Source: Thermohalobaculum sp039027855
GTDB taxonomy: Bacteria; Pseudomonadota; Alphaproteobacteria; Rhodobacterales; Rhodobacteraceae
NCBI GenBank assembly: GCA_039027855.1
Contig: JBCCJI010000006.1
Coordinates: 1-64,000, forward strand
Direction: 5' to 3'
Length of the DNA stretch: 64,000 bases
In this document: one piece after another, positions 31,860-42,703 of the stretch
Layout: each line of letters starts with the position of its first letter
How positions within the stretch are numbered: position 1 is the stretch's first letter
The notes under the pieces: generated by a model
Told to the model about the DNA's origin: nothing
Database searches by the model: none
What the model saw: only the letters and a program-made list of their open reading frames with translations
Program-made: the position numbers and the translations under genes

Positions 31860-32639
31860 ATGGCAGCGCAACGCCCTGAACGGCCGCTCTCCGACCGGCG
31901 ACACCTGATGATCACCGGTGGTTCGCGCGGGATCGGGGCAGCGGTCTGCAGGCTCGCCGCGCGGGATGGCTGGAATGTCAGCCTCACCTATCGCAGCGAC
32001 GCCACGGCGGCGGCCGGGGTGGTGGCCGATGTACAGCGGGCCGGCGCGCGTGCGCTGTCGATGCGGGCCGATGTTTCCGACGAGGCGGCGCTAGCCTCGG
32101 CCTTCGCGCGATCGGTGGCCGTGCTGGGCCCGCTCGAAGGCTTGGTGATCAATGCCGGCATGCTGGGACCCTCCGGCACGTTGCTCGATCTGACGGCCGA
32201 GCGCATCCGGCGCACCGTCGATGTCAACGTGACCGGTGCCATCCTGACGGCGCGCGACGGGGCGCGCAGTATGGCGCTCTCGAAAGGCGGGACGGGGGGG
32301 ACGATGGTCGTGGTGTCCTCGACCGCGGCGCGGATCGGCTCGCCCAATGAGTTCGTCGATTACGCCGCCAGCAAAGGAGCGATGGACACCCTGACGCTCG
32401 GTCTCTCGAAGGAGCTGGCGGCTGAGGGGATCCGGGTCAACGCGGTGCGCCCGGGGCTGATCGAGACCGCGATCCACGCGGATGCCGGCGTCCCCGACCG
32501 GGTGGCGCGGCTGTCCTCGGTCGTGCCCATGGGGCGCGGGGGGACGGCCGAGGAAGTGGCGGAGACCATCCTGTGGCTGCTCTCGCCGGCCGCGTCCTAT
32601 GTGACCGGCGCGATCGTCGATGTGGCGGGCGGACGGTAG
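31860..32639 (+). CDS. Short-chain dehydrogenase/reductase (SDR)
   Basis: 259-residue classical SDR, NAD(P)-dependent. MITGGSRGIGAAVCRLAARD is the TGxxxGIG dinucleotide motif; LVINAGMLGPSG is the NAG motif; VVSSTAARIGSPNEFVDYAA with SK gives the catalytic Ser and YxxxK; RVNAVRPGLIETAIH and SYVTGAIVDVAGGR complete the fold. An Arg residue after the first strand (TYRSD) hints at NADP. The substrate is unknown; its place upstream of sucC may be incidental. Confidence 0.9.
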   Translation: MAAQRPERPLSDRRHLMITGGSRGIGAAVCRLAARDGWNVSLTYRSDATAAAGVVADVQRAGARALSMRADVSDEAALASAFARSVAVLGPLEGLVINAGMLGPSGTLLDLTAERIRRTVDVNVTGAILTARDGARSMALSKGGTGGTMVVVSSTAARIGSPNEFVDYAASKGAMDTLTLGLSKELAAEGIRVNAVRPGLIETAIHADAGVPDRVARLSSVVPMGRGGTAEEVAETILWLLSPAASYVTGAIVDVAGGR

Positions 32640-32936
32640 CGCAGTACGACGGAAGTCCCGGTACCAAGCGGCGGTCGGTGCTTGCATAGAGCGGCTTGCT
32701 GGCGTCACCTCGAACAGGGTTGCAGTGGCAGTTCGCAACGGGATAGATGCTGGTATACCAGATGCTGCAACGCCGGCGTTACGCGTCGTCTGCCCCGCGG
32801 GTCATCCCGCCGCCCCCTCCCACGCCCGCCGGGTCTGCGTGACCCGCGGGCGGCCCGCCCCCTCCGGCGCATCGGTTGCGCCGAGCGATCCCAGGCGCCT
32901 TCGCGCCGCCGAGCGACAGGACGAGGAAGCTCTCCC

Positions 32937-34130
32937 ATGAACATCCATGAATACCAGGCCAAGGAGATCCTGAAGTCCTATGGCGCGCCCGTGAGCCGGG
33001 GCATTGCGGTGACCGACGTGGCCGACGCGGCCAAGGCGGTCGAGGATCTGGGCGGCCCGGTCTGGGTGGTGAAGGCGCAGATCCACGCCGGCGGGCGTGG
33101 TAAGGGCAGCTTCAAGGAGGCGGATGCGGGCGAGAAGGGTGGCGTGCGCATCGCGACGGCTGAGGATGACGCCATCGCCTTCGTCCAGCAGATGTTCGGC
33201 AAGACGCTGGTCACCCATCAGACCGGCCCCTCCGGCAAGCAGGTGAACCGCATCTACCTGGAAGAAGGCGCGGCGATCGAGAAGGAATTCTACCTCTCGC
33301 TGCTCGTTGATCGCGAGACGTCGTCGATTTCCTTCATCGCCTCGACCGAGGGTGGCATGGATATCGAGGAGGTCGCAGCCTCGACGCCCGAGAAGATCCT
33401 GACCTTCTCGGTCGATCCGATCACGGGGGTGATGCCCTATCACGGGCGCAAGGTTGCCAAGGCGCTGGGCCTGGAGGGGCAGGCGGCCAAGGACTGCATC
33501 AAGCTGATCGCGACGCTCTACAAGATGTTTGTCGAGAAAGACGCCTCGCTTCTTGAGATCAACCCGCTGATCCTGACCAAGGAGGGCCGGCTCGTCTGTC
33601 TCGACGCGAAGATGAACTTCGACAGCAACGCGCTTTACCGCCAGAAGGACGTCTCGGCGATGCGCGACGAGACCGAGGAGGACGCCAAGGAGCTGGAGGC
33701 CTCGAAATACGACCTGAATTACATCGCGCTGGACGGTGAGATCGGCTGCATGGTGAACGGCGCGGGCCTCGCCATGGCGACGATGGATATCATCAAGCTC
33801 TACGGGTCCGAGCCCGCAAACTTCCTGGATGTGGGCGGCGGCGCCACCAAAGAGCGGGTGACCGAGGCGTTCAAGATCATCACTTCGGACCCCAATGTGA
33901 AGGGCATCCTCGTCAACATCTTCGGCGGCATCATGCGCTGCGACGTGATCGCCGAGGGCGTGATCGCCGCGGTCAAGGAAGTCGGCCTGAAGGTGCCGCT
34001 GGTGGTGCGGCTTGAGGGCACCAATGTCGATCTCGGCAAGGAGATCATCAATTCCTCGGGTCTCGACGTGATCGCGGCCGATAACCTTGCCGACGCTGCC
34101 TCCAAGATCGTCAAGGCGGTCAAGGGCTGA
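32937..34130 (+). CDS. sucC: Succinyl-CoA synthetase beta subunit (ADP-forming)
   Basis: 397 residues, standard length. ATP-grasp enzyme that with SucD makes ATP from succinyl-CoA. MNIHEYQAKEILKSYGAPVS, VVKAQIHAGGRGKGSFKEAD, EINPLILTKEGRLVCLDAKM and GEIGCMVNGAGLAMATMDII then ANFLDVGGGATKERVTEAF and FGGIMRCDVIAEG are all present. The upstream frame is longer but the ATG at 32937 gives the canonical N-terminus. Confidence 0.98.
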   Translation: MNIHEYQAKEILKSYGAPVSRGIAVTDVADAAKAVEDLGGPVWVVKAQIHAGGRGKGSFKEADAGEKGGVRIATAEDDAIAFVQQMFGKTLVTHQTGPSGKQVNRIYLEEGAAIEKEFYLSLLVDRETSSISFIASTEGGMDIEEVAASTPEKILTFSVDPITGVMPYHGRKVAKALGLEGQAAKDCIKLIATLYKMFVEKDASLLEINPLILTKEGRLVCLDAKMNFDSNALYRQKDVSAMRDETEEDAKELEASKYDLNYIALDGEIGCMVNGAGLAMATMDIIKLYGSEPANFLDVGGGATKERVTEAFKIITSDPNVKGILVNIFGGIMRCDVIAEGVIAAVKEVGLKVPLVVRLEGTNVDLGKEIINSSGLDVIAADNLADAASKIVKAVKG

Positions 34131-34133
34131 GCG

Positions 34134-34733
34134 ATGCTCGGCTGGTTGCGCACCCTGCTGACTGGGAACGACGGCCATGCGGCCGCCGCTGCCCAAGCGG
34201 TTGCGCGGCCGCCCATCACGGCCGAGGAGGTCGCCGCGATCCTTGTGCATGCCCTCGATCACTACATGGCACAGCGGACATTCATGGACACGCTGGACGG
34301 GTATCCCGGCTTCATCTGCGACAATGCCGACCGCCGCGTTCCCATCAAGGCGATGAACGAGGCACGCGGGATCAGCGCGCGGGAGACGCTGTCTTCCTTC
34401 GTGCTGCGCATGGAGCATTGCGATGAGCAGACGGCGATGGAGGGCGCCGAAGCGGCGCTGCAACGCCGGCTTCACGCGACGCCCATCTGGCAGGCGCACG
34501 AGGAGAACCACGGCGCCGATGGCAAAGTGCGGGTGGAGCGTACGTTGGTCGAAGCAGGGCCGCTCGGCATCGAGCGACCGGTGATGTGCGACGTCCTTTC
34601 TGGGCGCTACTCCCATTTCTGGGGCAAGGCCGACGATGCACCCAGGTTGGAGGTCGTCCAGCTGTTACTCGTTGCCAATAGCGAGAGCCGCGGCCCGGTG
34701 CCCGGCCGCCGTTTGTCGGCGGGCACCACGTGA
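34134..34733 (+). CDS. Unrecognised protein directly after sucC
   Basis: 199 residues starting 3 bases after the sucC stop, so certainly co-transcribed. No family recognised. Mixed alpha/beta by eye: ITAEEVAAILVHALDHYMAQ, a middle part FICDNADRRVPIKAMNEARG, and HATPIWQAHEENHGADGKVR toward the end. No signal peptide or membrane helix. Its stop overlaps the GTG start of the next small gene. Confidence 0.72.
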   Translation: MLGWLRTLLTGNDGHAAAAAQAVARPPITAEEVAAILVHALDHYMAQRTFMDTLDGYPGFICDNADRRVPIKAMNEARGISARETLSSFVLRMEHCDEQTAMEGAEAALQRRLHATPIWQAHEENHGADGKVRVERTLVEAGPLGIERPVMCDVLSGRYSHFWGKADDAPRLEVVQLLLVANSESRGPVPGRRLSAGTT

Positions 34734-35041
34734 CGCCGTCGGCCGTGCTTGCAGTGATGCCTGGTCCGATCTGGGGGCCTGTCTTGGGGGCCGTCGTGCT
34801 GATGGCGCTGATGACGGTGATGTATGGGCTGGCCGCACGTGCGCGGCCGCTGCGTGCGGCTGCCGTTGCGACGCTGGTGCCGGCCCTCTCGATGCAGTGC
34901 CTGCTGGCGTGGCTGGCGGCGACGCTGGGCGGCGGGGCCGGGGCGCTACTGCTGCTCGGTCTTTGGGCGGCGGTGGTGATGATGACAGGCGGCGCGCTGG
35001 GCAGTGTGGTGCTGCTTTTCCTGCGCCGCGCGCTGCCATAG
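34730..35041 (+). CDS. Small three-helix membrane protein between sucC and sucD
   Basis: 103 residues from a GTG overlapping the previous stop (GTGA). Three hydrophobic segments (about residues 13-34, 42-66 and 72-98) with few charges except RARPLRAAA and the terminal RRALP. No recognised family. With the preceding gene it forms a coupled pair inserted between the two subunits of succinyl-CoA synthetase. Confidence 0.65.
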   Translation: MTPSAVLAVMPGPIWGPVLGAVVLMALMTVMYGLAARARPLRAAAVATLVPALSMQCLLAWLAATLGGGAGALLLLGLWAAVVMMTGGALGSVVLLFLRRALP

Positions 35042-35213
35042 GCGCCCGGTCGGGCGCGGGATGACGGCTGCAGGATGATGGGCTGCGGGGATATGGGCCG
35101 CGGACCGCGGTGAGACATAACCGATGCCCCGGGTCACGGGGCGCCACGAGACGGGTCGCCGGCGCCGCGGGAGGCGGGGCAGGAGACCGAGACGGACAGG
35201 ACAGGAGCGGACG

Positions 35214-36098
35214 ATGGCCGTACTCGTTGACGAGAACACCAAGGTGATCTGCCAAGGGTTTACCGGCAGCCAGGGCACCTTCCACAGCGAGCAGGCGATC
35301 GCCTATGGCACGCAGATGGTCGGCGGCGTGACGCCCGGAAAGGGCGGCGGCACCCATCTCGGCCTGCCGGTCTTCGACACGGTCGGCGACGCGGTCGAGA
35401 AGACCGGCGCCAATGCCAGCGTGATCTACGTACCCCCGCCCTTTGCCGCCGATGCGATCCTCGAGGCGCTGGATGCCGAGGTCGAGCTGATCGTCTGCAT
35501 CACCGAGGGCATTCCGGTCGTCGACATGCTCAAGGTGAAGCGCGCGCTCAGCACCTCGAACTCGCGCCTGATCGGGCCGAACTGCCCGGGCATCATCACG
35601 CCTGAGGCCTGCAAGATCGGCATTATGCCGGGCCATATTCATCAGCGCGGGCGCATCGGCATCGTCTCGCGTTCGGGCACGCTGACCTACGAGGCGGTGG
35701 CGCAGACCACGGCCGCGGGGCTTGGCCAGTCAACCTGCATCGGCATCGGCGGCGACCCGATCAAGGGTATGGAGCATATCGATGCGCTGGAACTGCTGCT
35801 CGGCGATACCGAGACCGATGCGATCATCATGATTGGCGAGATCGGCGGCTCGGCCGAGGAACAGGCCGCGGAATTCATCGGGCAGGAGAAGAAGGCCGGG
35901 CGCGGCAAACCGGTGGCGGGGTTCATCGCCGGGCGCACCGCGCCGCCGGGCCGGCGCATGGGCCACGCAGGCGCGATCATCGCCGGCGGCAAGGGCGGCG
36001 CGGAGGACAAGATCGCGGCAATGGAAGAGAACGGCATCGTCTGCGCCGACAGCCCGGCAGGCCTCGGCGAGGCGCTGCTGAAGGCCATCGGCCGCTGA
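35214..36098 (+). CDS. sucD: Succinyl-CoA synthetase alpha subunit
   Basis: 294 residues from the ATG at 35214. MAVLVDENTKVICQGFTGSQ is the CoA-binding Rossmann start; GGVTPGKGGGTHLGLPVFDT, LIGPNCPGIITPEACKIGIM and GRIGIVSRSGTLTYEAVAQT follow; RRMGHAGAIIAGGKGGAEDK holds the histidine that becomes phosphorylated in catalysis. A 172-bp gap precedes it, so it may have its own ribosome loading. Confidence 0.98.
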   Translation: MAVLVDENTKVICQGFTGSQGTFHSEQAIAYGTQMVGGVTPGKGGGTHLGLPVFDTVGDAVEKTGANASVIYVPPPFAADAILEALDAEVELIVCITEGIPVVDMLKVKRALSTSNSRLIGPNCPGIITPEACKIGIMPGHIHQRGRIGIVSRSGTLTYEAVAQTTAAGLGQSTCIGIGGDPIKGMEHIDALELLLGDTETDAIIMIGEIGGSAEEQAAEFIGQEKKAGRGKPVAGFIAGRTAPPGRRMGHAGAIIAGGKGGAEDKIAAMEENGIVCADSPAGLGEALLKAIGR

Positions 36099-36164
36099 CA
36101 TCGCCCAGGCCAATTAGGGAAGTGGCGCGTGGTCGCCTTTCGGATTGGTGTTAGCCAAGCGCCC

Positions 36165-36194
36165 GGCCGAGACACGCTAAGGGCTGTCTCGGCC
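36165..36194 (+). terminator. Hairpin downstream of sucD
   Basis: GGCCGAGACA (36165-36174) and TGTCTCGGCC (36185-36194) form a perfect 10-bp stem with a 10-base loop, followed by CTTTCA. It begins 66 bases after the sucD stop. The weak T-tract makes it a likely but not classical terminator. Confidence 0.65.
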
Positions 36195-36589
36195 CTTTCA
36201 CGCGCACTCCAGGTGTTGTCGGCGCGGGCCGAGCGCGCAGGGTAATGGTGGTGGGTTGGCGTTGACCCGATCGCCCTCCTTGCGCTGGCGCTGATGACCT
36301 TCGTCATCGGTATGGCCGATATTTGACGTGCCGGGCATCGCTGGCGCGCGTCTTGCCGTTGCCGCCGTTCCCTGGCCACTGTCACGCGCAGAGGTTCGAT
36401 GCGGGACAGCGAGCCCTGCCGTGCATGCGCGTGGAAGCCCGATCCGCACGGCTCGCCACGGGAAATCTCGCTCCGATGAAATCCCATCCCCGCCACGGCG
36501 ACACTGACCGGAAGACATGATTGTCTGGCGGCGTAACACCCTGGCACCGGGTGGCGCGTCCCGCTCATGGGCGGCGCGGCGAGATATTC
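36195..36589. other. Gene-free gap between sucD terminator and glycosyltransferase
   Basis: About 395 bp. No gene supported. The open frame of the following gene extends back to 36521 without a conserved start, so part of this region may be coding if an upstream start is used. No repeat noticed. Confidence 0.45.
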
Positions 36590-37963
36590 ATGTTTGTGTC
36601 TATTTCCGCGCTTATGCGCAAAGGGCTGCCGGGATGCATGTGGCGGGCGAAACAGCCGCCGCAGCACAGTCAGGGAGGTCATCCGGGCTTGGCGATCTCG
36701 ACCGAGGGGAGAACGGAGCCGCCGTTGTTGGCGGAGGGCGCGCGCTTTGTGCTGCTCGTGCCGCATGGCGCAGGCAACCCGAAAACGGGGGGCGGGCAGC
36801 GCACGCGTCTGTTCTTCGACGCGCTCAAGCGTCTTGGCCCGGTCGAGGTGATCTTGTTCGGTAATCCGGTGCCGGAGGGTCAGGGGAGCTTCTTTCCCGG
36901 CGCGGCAGCCTTTCATGTCTGGAACAGCAGCCGCTTCGCTCCGCCGGGCGGCCATGCCGCGAAGAAGCTGCGGTACAACATTGCGCGCTTCTCTTCGGTC
37001 GAGCGGGCGTATCGGGCAGATCCCGACCTGGCTGGTCGTGTCAGGGCTGTGCTGGATGCCGGACCGGTAGTCGTTGTGTCGCGTTATTTGATGCCGTTTG
37101 CCGCCTCTGGTTTCTCGCCTGATGACGCAGCCTGCGAGGGCCTGCTGATCGACATCGACGACCGCGACGACAAGAAATTCGCTGTGGCGTTCGAGCGGCT
37201 GCTGGGATCGCGCCTGACCGAGGCGCTGATCGTGCCGATGATCCTCCGCCGGGTCGAAGCGGTGATGCGAAAGCGCACGGCTGGCGTTTCCCGGCTTTGG
37301 TATGTGTCTGAGGAAGATCTTTTTCCCGGCGCCGATGCGCCCGCGTCGCTGATCCCCAACGTACCGTTCGAGGCACCAGCCTGCGCGCCACCGCCGGCCT
37401 CCGCCGCCAGCGATGTCCTGTTCGTGGGGAGCCAGGGACATCGGCCCAACTGGGAAGGGGTCAGGCACTTCGTCGCGACCGTCTGGCCGCGGATCAGGGC
37501 CGCTGTCCCAGGTGTGCGCCTGCGCGTGGTCGGTCTCGGTCCCTGGCAGGACATGGCGAGCGCGGTGCCGGCCGCGGCCCTCGATGGCGTCGATCTCGTC
37601 GGCACGGTGGAGGATCTCGCGCCCGAGTATCACCGGGCGCGGGTGGTGGTATCGCCGGTGCACGAAGGGGGTGGCTCGAAGATCAAGGTGGTCGAGGCGG
37701 CGGCCTTCGCGCGCCCGGTGGTGGCCAGCCGCCACTCGGTCCTCGGCTTCAGCCCGGCGCTGACAAAGCTGATCGTCGCGGCCGATGCGGATACCGAGAT
37801 GGTCGAGGGCTGCTGCCGGTTCCTCGAGAACCCCGCCGAGGCTGACCGTGTGGGGGCGCTGATGCGCGCGGAACAGCAGGCGCACTACGCCCGCAACGTC
37901 GCCATTCAGCGGATCTGCGACGACGTGACGTCGGCGATCGGTCAGGCGATCACGTCCGACTGA
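36590..37963 (+). CDS. Glycosyltransferase, GT4-like
   Basis: Up to 457 residues; the start is uncertain (ATG at 36590 used; 36521 and later Met codons are options, since conservation begins near ARFVLLVPHGAGNPKTGGGQ). The C-terminal half is a GT-B donor domain: DVLFVGSQGHRPNWEGVRHF, VRLRVVGLGPWQDM, VDLVGTVEDLAPEYHRARVV, PVHEGGGSKIKVVEAAAFAR then PVVASRHSVLGF. It transfers a sugar from a nucleotide donor; the acceptor is unknown. It sits between sucD and sucA, where no sugar gene is expected. Confidence 0.85.
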   Translation: MFVSISALMRKGLPGCMWRAKQPPQHSQGGHPGLAISTEGRTEPPLLAEGARFVLLVPHGAGNPKTGGGQRTRLFFDALKRLGPVEVILFGNPVPEGQGSFFPGAAAFHVWNSSRFAPPGGHAAKKLRYNIARFSSVERAYRADPDLAGRVRAVLDAGPVVVVSRYLMPFAASGFSPDDAACEGLLIDIDDRDDKKFAVAFERLLGSRLTEALIVPMILRRVEAVMRKRTAGVSRLWYVSEEDLFPGADAPASLIPNVPFEAPACAPPPASAASDVLFVGSQGHRPNWEGVRHFVATVWPRIRAAVPGVRLRVVGLGPWQDMASAVPAAALDGVDLVGTVEDLAPEYHRARVVVSPVHEGGGSKIKVVEAAAFARPVVASRHSVLGFSPALTKLIVAADADTEMVEGCCRFLENPAEADRVGALMRAEQQAHYARNVAIQRICDDVTSAIGQAITSD

Positions 37964-38088
37964 TTGATGACGCCCTTGGCTGCGGTCGGGGGGCGCATGG
38001 GGTGTTCATGCGCAACCGAACGGCGTATGTGGAACATGGAAGCTTCACTCGCCTGTTGGAATGGCAGGCAACGCCGGACGAGGGTCTC

Positions 38089-41061
38089 ATGGCCAAGGAT
38101 CAGACCGACCACGCGCATGCTGCCGATCTCAGCGCCCTTCAGGGACCAAACCTCAGTTACGTAGAACAGCTCTACGCGACCTGGACCAGCAGCCCGGGTG
38201 CGGTCGATCCTTCGTGGGGCGCATACTTCGAAAGCCTTGAAGAAGATCCGCGCGAGGTGCGCGAGGAGGCCGCCGGCGCGCCCTGGGCCCGGCCGGACTG
38301 GCCGCCCACCGCCAATGGTGAACTGGTGGCGGCGCTCGATGGTCAGTGGGACCAGATCCCGGGACCGCCGGGCAAGGCGAAAGACGTCGCCAAGAAAGTC
38401 GCCGCCAAGGCCGATGCCGATGGCAAGAAACTGAACGAGGCGGAGCTCCGCCAAGCGGTGCTCGATAGCATCCGGGCGATCATGTATATCCGCTCGTTCC
38501 GCTCGCGGGGGCATCTGGGCGCGGATCTTGACCCGCTGGGCCTGGTCGGGCGGAAGAACCACCCTGAGTTCGACCCGTCGTTCTTCGGCTTCGCGGGCAA
38601 GGATCTCGACCGGCCGATCTTCATCGACAACGTGCTGGGTCTCGAATACGGCACGATGCGCGAGATCGAGGCGCTGCTGAAGCGCACCTATCAGGGTACC
38701 TTCGCGCTGCAGTTCATGCATTTGCAGGACCCCGAGCCCAAGGCCTGGCTGCAGCAGCGGATCGAGGGGTTCGGCAAGGAGATCCAGTTCACCAAGAACG
38801 GTCGCCGGGCAATCCTGAACAAGCTGATCGAAGCCGAGGGTTTCGAGAAGTACCTGCATGTGAAGTACCAGGGCACCAAGCGCTTTGGCCTCGACGGTGG
38901 CGAGGCGCTGGTCCCGGCGATGGAGCAGATCATCAAGCGCGGCGGCGCGCTGGGGGCGCGCGAGATCATCATCGGCATGCCCCATCGCGGGCGGCTCAAC
39001 GTCCTCGCCAACGTGATGGCCAAGCCCTATCGCGCAATCTTCAACGAGTTCCAGGGCGGCAGCTTCAAGCCCGATGATGTCGAGGGCTCGGGCGATGTGA
39101 AGTACCATCTGGGCGCCTCGTCGGACCGCGAGTTCGATGGCAACAGCGTCCACCTCTCGCTCACAGCCAATCCCAGTCACCTCGAAGCGGTGAACCCTGT
39201 GGTTCTCGGCAAGGCGCGAGCCAAGCAGGACCAGCTGGGCCGCGATCGTGCAACGGTAATCCCTGTGCTGCTGCACGGCGACGCGGCCTTTGCCGGGCAG
39301 GGTGTCGTGGCCGAGTGTTTCGGGTTGTCGGATCTTAAGGGTCATCGCACCGGCGGCACGATCCATCTGATCGTCAACAACCAGATCGGCTTTACCACGG
39401 CGCCGCATCACAGCCGTTCAAGCCCCTATCCGACCGACATCGCCAAGATGGTCGATTGTCCGATCTTCCATGTGAACGGCGATGACCCGGAGGCGGTGGT
39501 GCATGCCGCCAAGGTGGCCACCGAGTTCCGCCAGAAGTTCCAGCGCGACGTCGTGATCGACATCTTCTGCTATCGCCGCTTCGGCCATAACGAGGGTGAC
39601 GAGCCGATGTTCACCCAGCCGCAGATGTACACGGCGATCAAGAAGCAGAAGACCACGCTGTCTCTGTACAATGATCGCCTGGTCGCCGACGGCCTGATCG
39701 CCGAGGGCGAGGTCGAGGAGATGAAGGCGGCCTTCCAGTCCTACCTCGCCGATGAGTTTGAGGCTGGCCGGGCCTACAAGCCCAACAAGGCCGACTGGCT
39801 TGATGGGCGATGGAAGGACATCAGCCGCGGCGACGGCGAGTATCAGCGCGGTCAGACCGCGGTGCCCGAACCGCGACTGCGCCGCGTTGGCGAAGCGCTG
39901 ACCACGCTTCCCGAAGGCTTCGCGCCGCACAAGACCATTGCCCGTCTGCTCGATGCGAAAAAGCAGATGATCGACACCGGTGCCGGCATCGACTGGGCCA
40001 CCGCCGAGGCGCTCGCCTTCGGCACGTTGATGCAGGAAGGCTACAAGGTCCGCTTCTCGGGTCAGGACAGCGTGCGCGGCACCTTCAGCCAGCGGCATTG
40101 CGGCGTCACCGATCAGGTGACCGAGGAGCGGTACTTCCCGCTGATGGGCGTGCCAGACCGCGAGGGAACGCTGGAAGTCATCGACTCGATGCTCTCGGAA
40201 TACGCGGTGCTCGGCTACGAATACGGCTTCTCGCTGGCCGAGCCGGATGCGCTGACGCTCTGGGAGGCGCAGTTCGGCGATTTCGCCAACGGCGCCCAGA
40301 TCATGTTCGACCAGTTCATCTGCTCGGGCGAGCGGAAATGGCTGCGCATGTCAGGCCTCGTATGCCTGTTGCCGCACGGTTTCGAGGGGCAGGGGCCCGA
40401 GCATTCCTCGGCCCGGCTGGAGCGCTTTCTGCAGCTCTCGGCCGAGGACAACTGGATCGTCGCGAACTGCACGACACCGGCGAACTACTTCCACATCCTG
40501 CGCCGGCAGCTGCACCGCAGCTTCCGCAAACCGCTGATCCTGATGACGCCGAAATCGCTGCTGCGCCACAAGCGCTGTGTCTCGACGCTGGACGATCTGG
40601 CCGAGGGATCAAGCTTTCACCGCGTGCTGTGGGACGATGCTCAGCTTGGCAAGTCGGAGATGCAGCTCAAGCCCGATGCGGATATCAAGCGTGTCGTGAT
40701 GTGCTCGGGCAAGGTCTACTACGACCTGCTGGAAAAGCGCGACGCCGAAGGGCTGGACGATGTCTACATCCTGCGCCTCGAGCAGTTCTACCCGTTCCCG
40801 GCGCTTAGCCTGACGCGCGAGCTGGGCCGCTTCACCGGCGCCCAGGTGATCTGGTGCCAGGAGGAGCCCAAGAACCAGGGCGGCTGGTTCTTTGTGGAGC
40901 CCAACATCGAATGGGTGCTGACCCGGATCGGGGCTGAGAACTATCGCCCGGTATATGCCGGTCGGTCGGCGGCGGCGTCGCCGGCGACGGGCCTGGCCAG
41001 CCAGCACCGCTATGAGCAGGACAAGCTGGTGAGCGACGCGCTTGGCATCGCCGAGACCTGA
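38089..41061 (+). CDS. sucA: 2-oxoglutarate dehydrogenase E1 component
   Basis: 990 residues from the ATG at 38089 (GAGGG upstream; a longer frame is not conserved). Thiamine-diphosphate E1 that decarboxylates 2-oxoglutarate and succinylates the lipoyl groups of SucB. N-terminal ANLSYVEQLYATW-type segment (seen as GPNLSYVEQLYATWTSS), IIIGMPHRGRLNVLANVMAK, LHGDAAFAGQGVVAECFGLS, GGTIHLIVNNQIGFTT, DIFCYRRFGHNEGDEPMFTQ, FSGQDSVRGTFSQRH and the C-terminal WCQEEPKNQGGW. All main TPP-domain motifs present. Confidence 0.98.
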   Translation: MAKDQTDHAHAADLSALQGPNLSYVEQLYATWTSSPGAVDPSWGAYFESLEEDPREVREEAAGAPWARPDWPPTANGELVAALDGQWDQIPGPPGKAKDVAKKVAAKADADGKKLNEAELRQAVLDSIRAIMYIRSFRSRGHLGADLDPLGLVGRKNHPEFDPSFFGFAGKDLDRPIFIDNVLGLEYGTMREIEALLKRTYQGTFALQFMHLQDPEPKAWLQQRIEGFGKEIQFTKNGRRAILNKLIEAEGFEKYLHVKYQGTKRFGLDGGEALVPAMEQIIKRGGALGAREIIIGMPHRGRLNVLANVMAKPYRAIFNEFQGGSFKPDDVEGSGDVKYHLGASSDREFDGNSVHLSLTANPSHLEAVNPVVLGKARAKQDQLGRDRATVIPVLLHGDAAFAGQGVVAECFGLSDLKGHRTGGTIHLIVNNQIGFTTAPHHSRSSPYPTDIAKMVDCPIFHVNGDDPEAVVHAAKVATEFRQKFQRDVVIDIFCYRRFGHNEGDEPMFTQPQMYTAIKKQKTTLSLYNDRLVADGLIAEGEVEEMKAAFQSYLADEFEAGRAYKPNKADWLDGRWKDISRGDGEYQRGQTAVPEPRLRRVGEALTTLPEGFAPHKTIARLLDAKKQMIDTGAGIDWATAEALAFGTLMQEGYKVRFSGQDSVRGTFSQRHCGVTDQVTEERYFPLMGVPDREGTLEVIDSMLSEYAVLGYEYGFSLAEPDALTLWEAQFGDFANGAQIMFDQFICSGERKWLRMSGLVCLLPHGFEGQGPEHSSARLERFLQLSAEDNWIVANCTTPANYFHILRRQLHRSFRKPLILMTPKSLLRHKRCVSTLDDLAEGSSFHRVLWDDAQLGKSEMQLKPDADIKRVVMCSGKVYYDLLEKRDAEGLDDVYILRLEQFYPFPALSLTRELGRFTGAQVIWCQEEPKNQGGWFFVEPNIEWVLTRIGAENYRPVYAGRSAAASPATGLASQHRYEQDKLVSDALGIAET

Positions 41062-41138
41062 AGGATGGCGCCGGCCGACGGATTTCACGTGACCTAGACC
41101 TGCCATCCAGGCGGCGTGATGAGGAAGGAACGACAGAG

Positions 41139-42695
<1,557 letters not shown>

Positions 42696-42703
42696 AGGCG
42701 GCG

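Noticed and set aside
32802..34616. 604-codon minus-strand frame opposite sucC
   Set aside because: Antisense shadow of sucC, rich in His/Arg/Asp; no domain.
35687..37885. 732-codon minus-strand frame opposite sucD and the glycosyltransferase
   Set aside because: Spans two opposing genes and an intergenic gap and has no recognisable family.
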